DNA from: Cercozoa sp. M6MM
Taxonomy: Eukaryota > Endomyxa: Ascetosporea
Assembly (NCBI GenBank): GCA_040357565.1
Contig: JBDODJ010000198.1
Strand: one strand, 5' to 3'
DNA: 20,592 nucleotides
Under the pieces are notes generated by a model, which did no database searches, had not been told where the DNA came from, and saw only the letters and a program-made list of their open reading frames with translations. Every line of letters starts with the position of its first letter. Position 1 is the stretch's first letter. A program made the translations under genes and the position numbers. Of the stretch, positions 10,626-19,174 are shown piece by piece.

Positions 10626-12387
10626 TCACTGCAAATGAGGCGGCAGCTGTGGTCCGATCGGCTCACTCCGACTCGCGCCAGGCTCTGCCGGAGCCATAGT
10701 CGGACCAATTGTCCCAGTTGTGCCACTGTTTGGACTGAGTTGGACGCGGCGTCGTTTCGCACAGGGTTCCAACGATCGGTCGGCACGAGGCAGCCGTCTG
10801 CGCACGGCAGCTTTTCGCTCGGCCGACAGGATCAGGTCGGGAGCGTCCGCGCGGAAGGTCCATGCCAGTGCCCATCGTGACTGCTTGCCCTGGGTCAGCA
10901 CGGTGTCTCTGACCACTGTGGCACCTTGTGCACGTGCCAAACGACGCAGTGGTTTCACCGACGACTTCTTGCCCAGCATCGTTGTGAACCATGTCGCTTC
11001 CTGCCAGGGGAGGGGGTAAATAGGGGGGTAAATAGGGGGTAAATAGGGGTAAAATGGGGGTAAATGGGGGGTAAAATGGGGGGTAAAATGGGAGGTAAAA
11101 TGGGGTTAAAATGGGAGGTAAAATGGGGGTTAAAATGGGAGGTAAAATGGGGGGGGGGGTAAAATGGGGGGGGGGGTAGATAGGAGGTAATCGAGGGGGT
11201 AAACAAAGGGGGGTAAGATGTAAAGTACCTTCTCGCAACTCTCGCGAATCATGTTGCCGACGAAAGCGACTTCGCCTCCCTCACACACCAGTTCCGAATG
11301 CTGACAAGACAACATGTTACCCCCCCCCTCCCACAACCTCTAATCGCAGAGTACCGTGGCAGGATTCGCGCGTCTTCTGTTCAGTCCTGTCTGTTCGAGA
11401 CTATCGAAAAACTGCACCCGTTGGAGAAACGACGCAAGAAACGACGCAAGAAACGCCCAAGAAGTACAAGAAACGCCAAGAAATACACAAGAGTACACAA
11501 GAAACGCTGAAGCAAGAAATACAGGAGGATTGCAAACAGTGAAATCGACGGGAAAATGCCGTTTTTCGAGACAGGAAAAAATCGCGTTGCGTCCGCGATC
11601 GTTGTGAACGAGTGCGAGCCGAATATTTTTCGTATTTTTCGCCTGAATCTCCGCGCGGGCGTGTCGCAAACTTTCCGTGTCGACCTCGGTTCCAATAACT
11701 TGGATCTCGGGCACGTAGTGCGCGATCAGAAGCGCCAGGATGCACGAGGCCCCGGTGCCGACGTCGATGGCACGTGCATGTTGGAAGCCGCCGAGTTGTT
11801 CCATCAGGTCCAGACACCACAGACTGCACACACACACACACACAGTCTAGTTCCTGACTGATAGACTGGACAGACAGAGTCTGTGTACACGTAGTTCAGT
11901 CGCATCGGCAGAGGCGGCACCAAGTTCCTCCTGTAGCAAGTTTCACAATTCGAAAGAAACGCTGCTGTGGGCAAACGCTGCTTTGGAGAAACGCTGCGAT
12001 AGGTGATTTTAAGCTTCTCTTTTTACTCTGGCAAATCCCATTCAACGTCGAAATCGCGTTTCAAAAGTGCTTTCGTCAGTGCTCTGTTAAAAAAAAACAC
12101 TTTTTCGATTTCGTATTTCGAACGTTTTTATTACCGATTGGCACGGTCATCGAGCCAGTCGATTCCTGCAGTGCCATCCGCGCGGACACTAAAAGTACAA
12201 GGAAAAGGTCAAAAAAAAATGATACAAGAACAGTGCAAACGAAAAGTACTGCACAAATTCAGCAAAGAATGGAACGTCTTTGGCCAGTTGCTGCGCAAAG
12301 AAACACACGTTGGGCACACGATAACACAAACCAAACACTCGATACGGCAAAGTCAGGAGCCTTTCGGTATGGATTTCGCGGATGCAT
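10626..12387 (-). CDS. METTL16: METTL16-type RNA N6-adenosine methyltransferase
   Basis: Nine exons on the minus strand: 12387-12346, 12290-12250, 12188-12135, 12083-12027, 11930-11889, 11823-11523, 11411-11355, 11300-11229 and 11000-10626. Total 1041 nt, 346 aa, with every phase matching. The order of motifs is that of METTL16: MHPRNPYRKAPDFA at the N-terminus (human MHARNRYKDKPPDFA), ALTKALLKRDF, PPLPMRLNYVLW, the SAM-binding AIDVGTGASC (about 97-106), GTEVD, the catalytic NPPFF (177-181), CEGGEVAFV, MLGKKSSVKPL and RWALAWTF, then a basic, NLS-like CAKRRRVQ. The family methylates adenosine in U6 snRNA and in MAT2A-type hairpins and works in the nucleus. The protein stops soon after the methyltransferase core, so the vertebrate C-terminal VCR domain is missing, as expected for a protist form. 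The catalytic motif is assembled across an intron (NPP|FF). UTP3 lies 208 bp upstream on the same strand. Confidence 0.94.
11009..11215. repeat. GGGGTAAAAT / GGGGGTAAAT array, METTL16 intron 8
   Basis: About twenty irregular units of G3-10 followed by TAAA or TAAAAT fill the 228-nt intron 11001-11228. The plus strand, which is the template strand, has many runs of three or more G. The METTL16 transcript reads ATTTTACCCC, which is pyrimidine-rich. G-quadruplex formation on the template strand is plausible. Confidence 0.92.
11428..11520. repeat. AAGAAACG(C/AC) array, METTL16 intron 6
   Basis: Degenerate CGCAAGAAACG units fill most of intron 11412-11522, the intron that separates NPP from FF. 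The sense strand is CGTTTCTTGCG-like, U-rich. Confidence 0.8.
11826..11843. repeat. (CA)n microsatellite, METTL16 intron 5
   Basis: A short CA run lies directly next to the acceptor of intron 11824-11888. The sense strand is (TG)n followed by TGTGCAG, so the repeat borders the splice site. Confidence 0.85.
11957..11998. repeat. AAACGCTGC triple repeat, METTL16 intron 4
   Basis: Three copies of AAACGCTGC with 7-8 nt spacers lie inside intron 11931-12026. The sense strand is GCAGCGTTT, so each unit offers a CAG. Confidence 0.75.
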
Positions 12388-12595
12388 GACCACTGCACTT
12401 AGTGAAACACGATCTTAGGTCTAAACTCCACTCTTTGATTCTGGGAGGCTGGCTGATCGAACGATGGGCACAGTTTACCCAAGCAGGCTAGCAACCACTA
12501 AGTAAAGTCCTGAGGAGTCACTGTACGCAGACGAGCTTACTTTTAAGTACGGTAACATAATGGATAAAATAAAACCCTGGTTCTTCGTGTACGGT

Positions 12596-14901
12596 CTAGC
12601 GCCGCAGGTCGACCGAGTGCGACACGTGCGGGTTGATACCGGTCTCGAAGCCCTGGTAGGGACCCTTGGGCGCCTTGTATTCGCGCACCACGGTGCGTCG
12701 TTTCGCCAGCGCCTTGGCGAACTTGACGCGCATCTTCTTGCGCTATGGGCAGATGGGGTAAAGGGTGGGGGTAATGGGGGTGGGAAATGGGGGTGGGATG
12801 GGGGGTAAACCAACCGGGTTGCGCGACAGGCGCGAGCGGTAGCGCATGAGGCCGCGATTGTCGATGATGGCTTTGGAGGCCGCGCGACGGTGCAGTTCGT
12901 GCTGCTGGCCGTCCTTGCCGTGCTGCACAAAGGCCTGTGCCAGGTCGTCGTCCTGTCGGTAGCCATGCCACTTGCGCGTGTACTTCTCGGCACGCTCGGT
13001 CTTGCGTTGCGCTGTCTCGTCGGCCACGGACTGCATGAAACGCAGTGCCTTGGCGTGCACACTTTCCGCTTCGCTTGCTTCGATTTCGAGTGCTGCTTCG
13101 CTTTCGAGTGCTTCGCTTTCGAGTGCTGCTTCGCTTGCTTCGCTTTCGAGTGCTGCTTCGCGTGCTTTGCTTTGCGTTTTCTTTTTCGCCTTTTTCGCCG
13201 ACTTTTTCGCCGCAGACGTTTCTTCGTGCGTTTCTTCGAGCTGCTTCTTGCGTTGCCGCTTGGCAGCTTTGCGCTCGAGTTGCGACAGGAGCTGCAGCGT
13301 CTCCTGCTGCAGCGATCCGTCCTCCAGCAGCGAGTCCAGCGAGTCCAGCAACTGTTGCGTCTGTAGCAGTCGCTTCACCACCTGTCTCACGCGAAGCAAC
13401 TCAACTCAAAGCAACTCAACTCAACTCAACTCAAAGCAACTCAACTCAACTCAACTCAAAGCAACTCAACTCAACTCAACTCAAGTCGAAGCAAAAGCGA
13501 AAGCTACCGGGTGGTCAGTCTGCCTGGTGCCGCGGGCCTGCATGAGCAGGTAGAACAAGAGCGACGTGCAATGCGCCGACGCTGTGTCGAAGCGCGCACG
13601 CAGCACGCGCAATCCGCGATGCGACGCGAGCTCCTTCCGGTAGCGCTTCTTGAGCGCCGACGACTCACTCAGCAGCGCTTCCGCTCGCTGCAAGATCGTC
13701 GCTAGTTCTCTCACTGAGCAGCAACTCAACTCAACTCAAAGCAACTCAACTCAACTCAAAGCAACTCAACTCAAAGCAACTCAACTCAAAGCAACTCAAC
13801 TCAAAGCAACTCAACTCAACTCAACTCAACTCAACTCAACTCAACTCAACTCAACGCAACTCAACTCAACTCAACTCAACTCAACTGAGAAAAGAAGCAC
13901 CTTCGACAGAGAGCTCGCGGAAGGCGTGCGTCATTCCTTCGACTTCGGGTGCGAGCGTCTGCAGACGACGGAGCGCGTCCTCCTTGTCATCTACGCGCTC
14001 CTCACTGCACCGAAGCAAACTCATGAAAGCACCCCAAAGCAAAGCTTTTTGTGAAAGCAAAGCAAAACTTAAAGCTTTGAAAACCAAAGCTTTGAGACAA
14101 AGCTATGAAACAAGCTTCGAAAGCAAAAGCTATCGCTGTGAAAGCTTTGAAAACGCACGGCATCGAGTCGAGCGTGTCGAGAGAGGCCTCAACGTCGAGT
14201 AGCTTGAGTGCTTCGGCCTGCTCTTGCTCGCGCTGCAGCAGGAGTTGCTCCAGATCGTCCTCGTAGTCCTGCATCTCAGCTTGCTCGGCACGCTGCTGCT
14301 GCAGTCGCGCGGCTTCTTCGACTTCGTCCTCGGCAGCACTGTCCTCGCTATCGACGACCTCGTGCAAGACATCGGCACCATAGTAGTTCGTGGCACGACG
14401 GCCCCATTGCTTCGTCAGCAGTTGCTCGCGTCGCTCGGCGCGCTTCTCTTCATCAGCGTAGCGCTCCTGTCGCTCCTCGCGTCGCAGTGCATCCACTTCG
14501 TCCTCCTCGTCCGAGCTTTCGGCCCACTCATCCTGCCAGACACCAAAGCTTTCATTTCACCACTATTTCACATTTGCTTCGAAAGCTTTTGTTTCGAAAG
14601 CTTTGCTTTGCTTCGAAATCTTTGCTTCGAAAGCTTTGCTTCGAAATCTTTGCTTCGAGAGCTTTCGCGCTTGCTGTGAAAGCTTTCAAGTGCAGTTTGC
14701 AGCTACCTCTTCGACGTGCGCATCGGAGTCGTCTTCGGAAACGGCGCCGTACTCGTACAGATCCTGCGGCTTGGCAATCGGCTCGTCGTCTGCTCGCAGA
14801 CCGACCGGCTCAAGCTCGACTCGCTCGTGCTGCTCTGCAAACGCGTCCTCGGCGCTCTGCTCTGGCATGCGCCCACTGGGGCGCCGACTCTTTCGTCCCA
14901 T
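12596..14901 (-). CDS. UTP3: UTP3/Sas10, SSU processome subunit
   Basis: Six exons on the minus strand: 14901-14707, 14532-14159, 14004-13901, 13713-13508, 13381-12815 and 12742-12596. Total 1593 nt, 530 aa, all phases consistent. The N-terminus is MGRKSRRPSGR. It is followed by acidic stretches and QWGRRATNYYGADV, which matches the W-G-x-x-x-x-x-Y-Y box of UTP3. The Sas10/Utp3/C1D helical domain ends in CTSLLFYLLMQARGTRQTDH followed by PVVKRLL (near 270-300). The C-terminal Sas10 domain runs from IIDNRGLMRYRSRLSRNPRK to the stop, ending GINPHVSHSVDLRR. UTP3 acts in the nucleolus in 90S pre-ribosome assembly and 18S rRNA maturation. An Ala/Glu/Ser-rich linker near residues 366-395 comes from a coding tandem repeat. 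All five introns are rich in repeats. The gene is divergent from the cysteine-rich gene at 15269 and lies upstream of METTL16. Confidence 0.94.
12747..12808. repeat. GGGGGTAATGGGGGTGGG repeat, UTP3 intron 5
   Basis: Lies within intron 12743-12814. Units of G3-6 plus TAA/AAT/AT resemble the METTL16 intron-8 array. The sense strand reads CCCCCATTACCCCC. Confidence 0.85.
13078..13165. repeat. In-frame coding repeat TTCGAGTGCTTCGCT(TGC) in UTP3
   Basis: Degenerate 15-21-nt units within exon 5 encode EALESEA / EASEAALE repeats, all in frame. The CTTTCGAGTGCTTCG core resembles the TTTCGAAAGC motifs in the introns of the same gene. Confidence 0.85.
13394..13484. repeat. CAACT / AAGCAACT array, UTP3 intron 4
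   Basis: It fills intron 13382-13507. Removing it joins TDHP to VVKRLL in phase 0 inside the Sas10/C1D domain. The sense motif is TTGAG, the same family as at 100-909. Confidence 0.93.
13721..13886. repeat. CAACT array, UTP3 intron 3
   Basis: AAGCAACTCAACTC units pass into pure CAACT and fill most of intron 13714-13900. The sense motif is TTGAG. Confidence 0.93.
14034..14156. repeat. AAAGC / AAAGCTTTGA array, UTP3 intron 2
   Basis: Degenerate AAAGCAAAGC and palindromic AAAGCTTT units fill intron 14005-14158. Confidence 0.85.
14563..14692. repeat. TTCGAAAGCTTTGC array, UTP3 intron 1
   Basis: Many copies of CTTCGAAAGCTTTG and CTTCGAAATCTTTG lie within intron 14533-14706. It is related to the array of the next intron. 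Confidence 0.88.
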
Positions 14902-15268
14902 TTGGCCTTCTGTCGCGGCTGCAGTCACGGCAGACAGTAAAAAGGGCCTCAGGAAAAACGCCACCAACAACACAAACACCACGAGACTCGCGGGTCAGTA
15001 CAAAAATGTGCACGTGTGTGCTTGCTACCTTTAGTCACCTAAGGCAAGCGCGCAGAATGGCTTAAGCTTACAAGATTCACTCGCGCGACCGGAGCGCTGA
15101 AGCTGTACTCAAAATTAAAAAACTGCTTGGTTCTGGGTTTTGGGTTTTGGCTCTGGGTTTCGACCAAACCCGGCAACGGGCCTTACCAGCTGCCCTGCGT
15201 GCGTCATTTCGGACTTCTGTATGGTTTTCATTTTGCTGAGCATTTGGCTCAACTGACAAATTGAACAA
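14902..15268. promoter_or_regulatory. Divergent promoter region, UTP3 / cysteine-rich gene
   Basis: These 367 bp lie between two start codons facing away from each other, so both promoters must be here. Visible features are a GGGTTTTGGGTTTTGGCTCT stretch at about 15135-15154, a short AT-rich block at about 15110-15122 and TTAAGCTTAC at 15062-15071. No TATA box or known site can be named with confidence. Confidence 0.5.
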
Positions 15269-17464
15269 ATGACCATCCTGCGCTCACTGGGCTTGGTTTA
15301 CCTCGCAGGCTGCGGCCTTGGAGTGTACGCAATACGCAATCCGTTTCGAAAAACGCCGCGAGCTTGCACTGATGCGAAAGGGCACACTGTCAAGTGTTTC
15401 TGGAGCAAGGGCTACAAATGGCTGTTTAAAGGTATCGGTGCTGTTGACCAGTGACGGAAGCAACGATTTGACTCTCCTGTCAGGCAACAAAGACGACTGC
15501 AGCCTGTGTCTTGACCGTGGCAAGCTAAAGTTCAACTTGTGCAACACTGGGCGACCCGACCGACTGAAGGAAGAAAGCAGCAACAAAGAAGGCGCCTTCA
15601 CCTGTCCCCAAGCGATGCGGTTCGTACGCATCGCAGGCAAAGGCAGCAAAGTCAACAAGGATGAAATGCCAGCGGTGAACGAAGCCACTCAAATGACTGC
15701 ACACATTCAACTGATGCGCATTTTCCACGAGTGGTATGTGCGAGCAAGACGATCGGTCACCAACAAGCGTACCTGCCAGTTCACTTGGTTCTCCGCTTGC
15801 CAGCATTGCTACTCCAAGTTCCTATTGCTACTAGTTTCTATTGCTACTAGTTCGTATTGCTACTAGTTCCTATTGCTACTAGTTCCTATTGCTACTAGTT
15901 CCTCTTGCTACCAGGTCTGCAACAGAAAGTCAGAGATGCAGACAAGTACGTTTGGCATGGCGGAATCGATTATGGAAGAACACAAAAAGAAGATTTGTGT
16001 CGCATTTGTCATCTCAGTAACCTCAGGCTCTCACTTTAGCTTTCTTTAAAGAAACACTGCACTTTGTGTCTTCCAACATTCTGAAACGACTGTCTCTTTA
16101 GGAAAAACCGTTGCAACGGAAAACTGCGTCTATCTGTCGCTTCGAACAGAGTGTATGCAGGAACAACTGCCACACCCGATGTTCGTAGCCGTACACCAGG
16201 ACCACGAGGACTTAGTGGACCTCTTGTTGCCCAAAATGTGTTCTTCCAGTCGCACCGAATGCGATAAAATGACAGTCCTTATTCGAGACTACCTCAGCAA
16301 CAAGGTGCTCTCGAGTAGGACGGACCTTCTCAGTTGATCGGTCAAACCGTGTGTTCTGCAGCACAACAGCCAAGAGCGAAAACTCAAGGCCAAACTGTTG
16401 CAAGTGATCTACTCCTCGTGGAAGGTTCGTCAGCAGGAACGATACAGTCTGTCGCTCATTCGGTAAAGACTATCTCGCCTTCTCAGTCCTAATTCATGTG
16501 CAAGCAACAGATACCCTCCGCAACTGTGCCGTCAATACTGCGATCGGCGTCATTTAGTGGAAGGCGCAATTAAAGGCATCGCCGAACGCTATCCGCTGTC
16601 GGAAGTCTGCTCCTGTGAGGAGACGCACACGCCTGAGTTCGAAGCCTCCCTCGACGACAGCACCAGCAACATGAACACCAAGGCACCTCCGCCGTACGAT
16701 CTAGGTGAGTCCCGACTGACCGTTACTGAAACCTTGCGGTGAATGAGCGCTAGCAATGATGCATCACGGCGGTAGTTTAGCTTAGTTTGTTCAGTCCACT
16801 TTGGAAAAACGGGATGTTATTTTAGTTCCCTCACCTGTTTCACTTACACTAAAACGACGGGTGTGGCCGGCTTTCTCGAGGCAAGGTCAGAATCAAATCG
16901 CCATGTGCACAGCGCTAGTCACTTCTGTTTCAGCAGTATCTCGTGTTGAGGCAAGGAAATGCACTCTTTCGTATTCTGTAGCACATAATCGGCGAAAGTA
17001 GTTGATGGTGCTGAGTGACTCAGATTTCGAGCTAAACAATTTAAACTTACCTTTACTTGAATGCAAAACGGGCGACGACATTAAAGCATCCACTTTGGGA
17101 AAACAACCCGGATTACAATTGTACAGAATTTTTCTGACTCTCTCGAAATTGCTGAAACGCACTAAGCCGCCGATTCGTCAGTTTTCAGCAGCCAACAAAA
17201 ACTGAGCCCAGAGTCGGAACATTGACTCATGGCGTCAGCTTGCGTTTTTTCGAACTCCTAGTTACAACATTGGCTTGACAATAGTGACTTATGCCCGTAT
17301 CTGCGAAAAAACAGGAGATCCTGGCAGCCTCTCAAGACCCGATTTTCGACAGTGGCGCGTTTGATGCAATCCAAGTAAGATTGTGCTCCTCACTGCCGAA
17401 GAAAGATGACGAGAGTTTGGTTGAAGCGCGATACGGCGGAGCAACGCCGCGCGTTAAAGTTTGA
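15269..17464 (+). CDS. Cysteine-rich secretory or membrane protein, unrecognised family
   Basis: Supported exons: 15269-15431, 15484-15768, 15915-16016, 16102-16304, 16362-16462 and 16511-16704, all in phase. The next exon begins at 16795 but its end is unresolved. A probable last exon is 17315-17464 (EILAASQDPIFDSGAFDAI, then LCSSLPKKDDESLVEARYGG, stop TGA). The N-terminus MTILRSLGLVYLAGCGLGVY looks like a signal peptide or signal anchor. Downstream there are more than fifteen cysteines, often in pairs (CSLCLD, CRICHL, CRQYCD, CSCEE), with segments YVWHGGIDYGRTQKEDLCRI and MFVAVHQDHEDLVDLLLPKM. I do not recognise the family; spacing does not fit saposin, EGF or RING. Disulphide-bonded ER or extracellular location is inferred from signal and cysteines. 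The gene is divergent from UTP3. An alternative is that it ends at 16742 by reading through the last donor, leaving 17315-17464 to another transcript. Confidence 0.55.
15818..15913 (+). repeat. Six copies of a 16-mer, intron 2 of the cysteine-rich gene
   Basis: GTTCCTATTGCTACTA is repeated six times (96 nt) with few changes. Each unit junction reads CTA|GTT, so it holds both an AG and a GT. The intron acceptor (15913-15914) is the junction after the last unit. The intron is 15769-15914. Confidence 0.9.
16795..17314 (+). other. Unresolved stretch between exons of the cysteine-rich gene
   Basis: It follows a plausible acceptor (TTCAG, 16794). Two reading frames stay open for a while (LEKRDVILVPSPVSLTLKRR and HFGKTGCYFSSLTCFTY), and a third from 17002 reads VLSDSDFELNNLNLPLLECK. 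Base composition is more AT-rich than in the other exons and I could not join any of these to both flanking exons in phase. It may hold a further exon plus introns, or 3' UTR and spacer. Confidence 0.4.
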
Positions 17465-19016
17465 ACTGCCAGAGTACCTGCGCACTCCAGAACACCTCGA
17501 AATGGTCGAAGGTTTCTTTGAGGTCGAGGGTACCCAGTTAGTCCTGAATATAAATATGCCCCGTGTGAATCCTTTGTGCCCTGACTCTGCTTAACGTTTA
17601 GGGAGACAGCTTGCGTATCGCGTGTGGCGTCCAAAGAACACGGAGGTGCAAGTGATGCTCGTGCGTGTCCTGGGTCTCAACGACAGTGCAAGGTACAAGG
17701 GTGCAAGACTTCAGTTGTTGCAGAGTCTTGTCCTGCTGTGATTGTTGCCTCTTGTGCCTCTAGATGGACGACACAGCTCGAGTTTCATCGCTGGGCGACC
17801 GAGTTAAACGCAGCAGTGTCTGTTTCTTTTGTGTGTGTGTGTTTCTTTTGTGTGTTTCGTGTTATGTGTGTTTCGTGTTATGTGTGTTTCGTTTTGTGTG
17901 TGTGTGTTGGTCATTTTGCCTGGCGTTTCTCAACAGCTGCGTGGTGGAACCGTCCGGTCACGGCCTGAGTGACGGTTTGTGGCTCGATCTGCCTCGTGGC
18001 CTGAGCGGAATCGCCGACGACGTGGTGCGCTTTGTTGAGTTCGCACGCGATCTGCACCCCAAGGTTGACCCTAGTGAATTGTTTTCATGCCGGTTGCCAT
18101 GGTGTACCCCTCTTTTTCAGGTGCCGCTGTTTGTGCTCGGCGAGAGCATGGGCGGTGCCGTAGCCTTCGATCTGGCCACAAAGCACGCTGACACTCTTGT
18201 AGTCTTTCAAAGCCATACTCCCTTCCTTCCGTACTAGTCGATCCCTCCCCAGTCACGTCTAGGCCACCGTGGTACGATTCTAGCGGCTCCGATACTCGGC
18301 ATTGACGTGCCGGTACGCTGTGTCCTAGCACTCTTGTATCCTAGCACTCTATCCTGGCACTCTATCCTAGCACTCTTGTATCCTAGCTTTATTTTATCCC
18401 AGCTTTATTTATCCTAGCTTTATTTTATCCTAGCACTATTGTATCCTAGCTTTATTTTATCCTAGCACTCTTGTATCCTATCACTCTTGCTCTCCAGCCG
18501 GCCCGCGTGGTGTGGATGCTAAGGGCGCTGTCGTTGCTGGTGCCGAAAAGACGCATGGTGACACGTGCCTCGCTGCTGTGTGGACTTTGCTGGCACCAGG
18601 ACCTTCGCCTGCGGATTCGAAACGGGCCGTTCTTCTCGCCGGGCAAAGTGCGACTGCGTCTGGCGCGTGAAATGTGTCCTTTGACCTGCACTTTGACCTG
18701 TCCTTTGACCTGCCCTTTGACCTGCACTTTGACCTGCACTTTGACCTGTCCTTTGTGTTGTGATGCTTCCAGTCTGGTCGCATTGACGCGGATCGAGTCG
18801 GAACTGCACACGCTCGAGACACCGTTCCTCGTGCTGCACGGCAGCGAGGATCACGTCGCATGTCCCAAGCAGATCCAGCGACTCTACGAAACAAGTCGCG
18901 CGGAGGACAAGACCATGCACCTCGTGCAGCAGGGTCCGCACTGCTTGTTCTTGGAACCCTCGACGCGCGATCACGCGCATGATCTCGTAGTCGACTGGGT
19001 GCGCCAACGCCTTTAG
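17406..19016 (+). CDS. MGLL: Monoacylglycerol-lipase-like alpha/beta hydrolase
   Basis: Nine exons: 17406-17529, 17602-17692, 17764-17817, 17937-18063, 18121-18198, 18253-18312, 18498-18557, 18600-18673 and 18773-19016. Total 912 nt, 303 aa, in phase throughout. The fold order is clear: VEGFFEVEGRQLAYRVWRP at the N-terminus, GHGLSDG, the nucleophile elbow VLGESMGGA (Ser141), ILAAPILGIDVP, PFLVLHGSEDHV (Asp249) and QQGPHCLFLEP (His279). This gives a complete Ser-Asp-His triad. The family hydrolyses monoacylglycerols or lysophospholipids; the substrate is inferred. The usual His-Gly oxyanion motif (VHGxGEHS) is replaced by LVRVLGLNDSARW, so activity is uncertain. ATG 17406 gives a length equal to a 303-aa human isoform; ATG 17502 is an alternative. 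The first 59 nt overlap the likely last exon of the preceding gene in another frame. Confidence 0.86.
17820..17910 (+). repeat. TGTGTTTCGTGTTA / TGTG repeat, lipase intron 3
   Basis: Degenerate GTGTTTC(G/T)T units lie within intron 17818-17936. The sense strand is T/G-rich. Confidence 0.85.
18322..18490 (+). repeat. TATCCTAGC(ACTCT / TTTATTT) array, lipase intron 6
   Basis: About ten units of TATCCTAGCACTCTTG or TATCCTAGCTTTATTT fill the 185-nt intron 18313-18497. Nearly every unit carries TAG, so the real acceptor (TCTCCAG, 18497) follows a series of possible decoys. Confidence 0.9.
18679..18750 (+). repeat. Six copies of a 12-mer CTTTGACCTGCA, lipase intron 8
   Basis: Six units with period 12, ending GCA, GTC or GCC, lie inside intron 18674-18772 between REI and LVALTRIESEL. 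Confidence 0.92.
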
Positions 19017-19174
19017 CTCCGTCCCGTCCCGTCTCCACTTGTGTTACAGCATGAACTACTGTATCCGCGCGGAAGCAAACCTTAGAAAAATCCTCAATTG
19101 CAAGAGAGGTGTCGTGTGGAAGAGTTTGACGTGTGTTCGCTGAGAAGCTGAGCAAGCTTTTTGCAGCTGAACTC

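Noticed and set aside
11009-11215. Telomere-like G4TA4 repeat
   Set aside because: The units are irregular, lie inside an intron between phase-matched METTL16 exons, and no chromosome end is near.
12003-12389. Plus-strand open frame of 128 codons
   Set aside because: It lies opposite the five-prime exons of METTL16, whose exons fit the family residue by residue with matching phases; the plus frame has no recognisable content.
13045-13545. Plus-strand Arg/Phe-rich and Ser-rich open frames
   Set aside because: They are the complement of the UTP3 coding repeat and of the CAACT intron; composition reflects the repeat.
15999-16304. Saposin-type domain in the cysteine-rich protein
   Set aside because: The cysteine spacing after CRICHL does not follow the six-cysteine saposin pattern.
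16893-17162. Minus-strand open frame of 89 codons
   Set aside because: No splice context, no family features, and AT-rich composition; probably chance.
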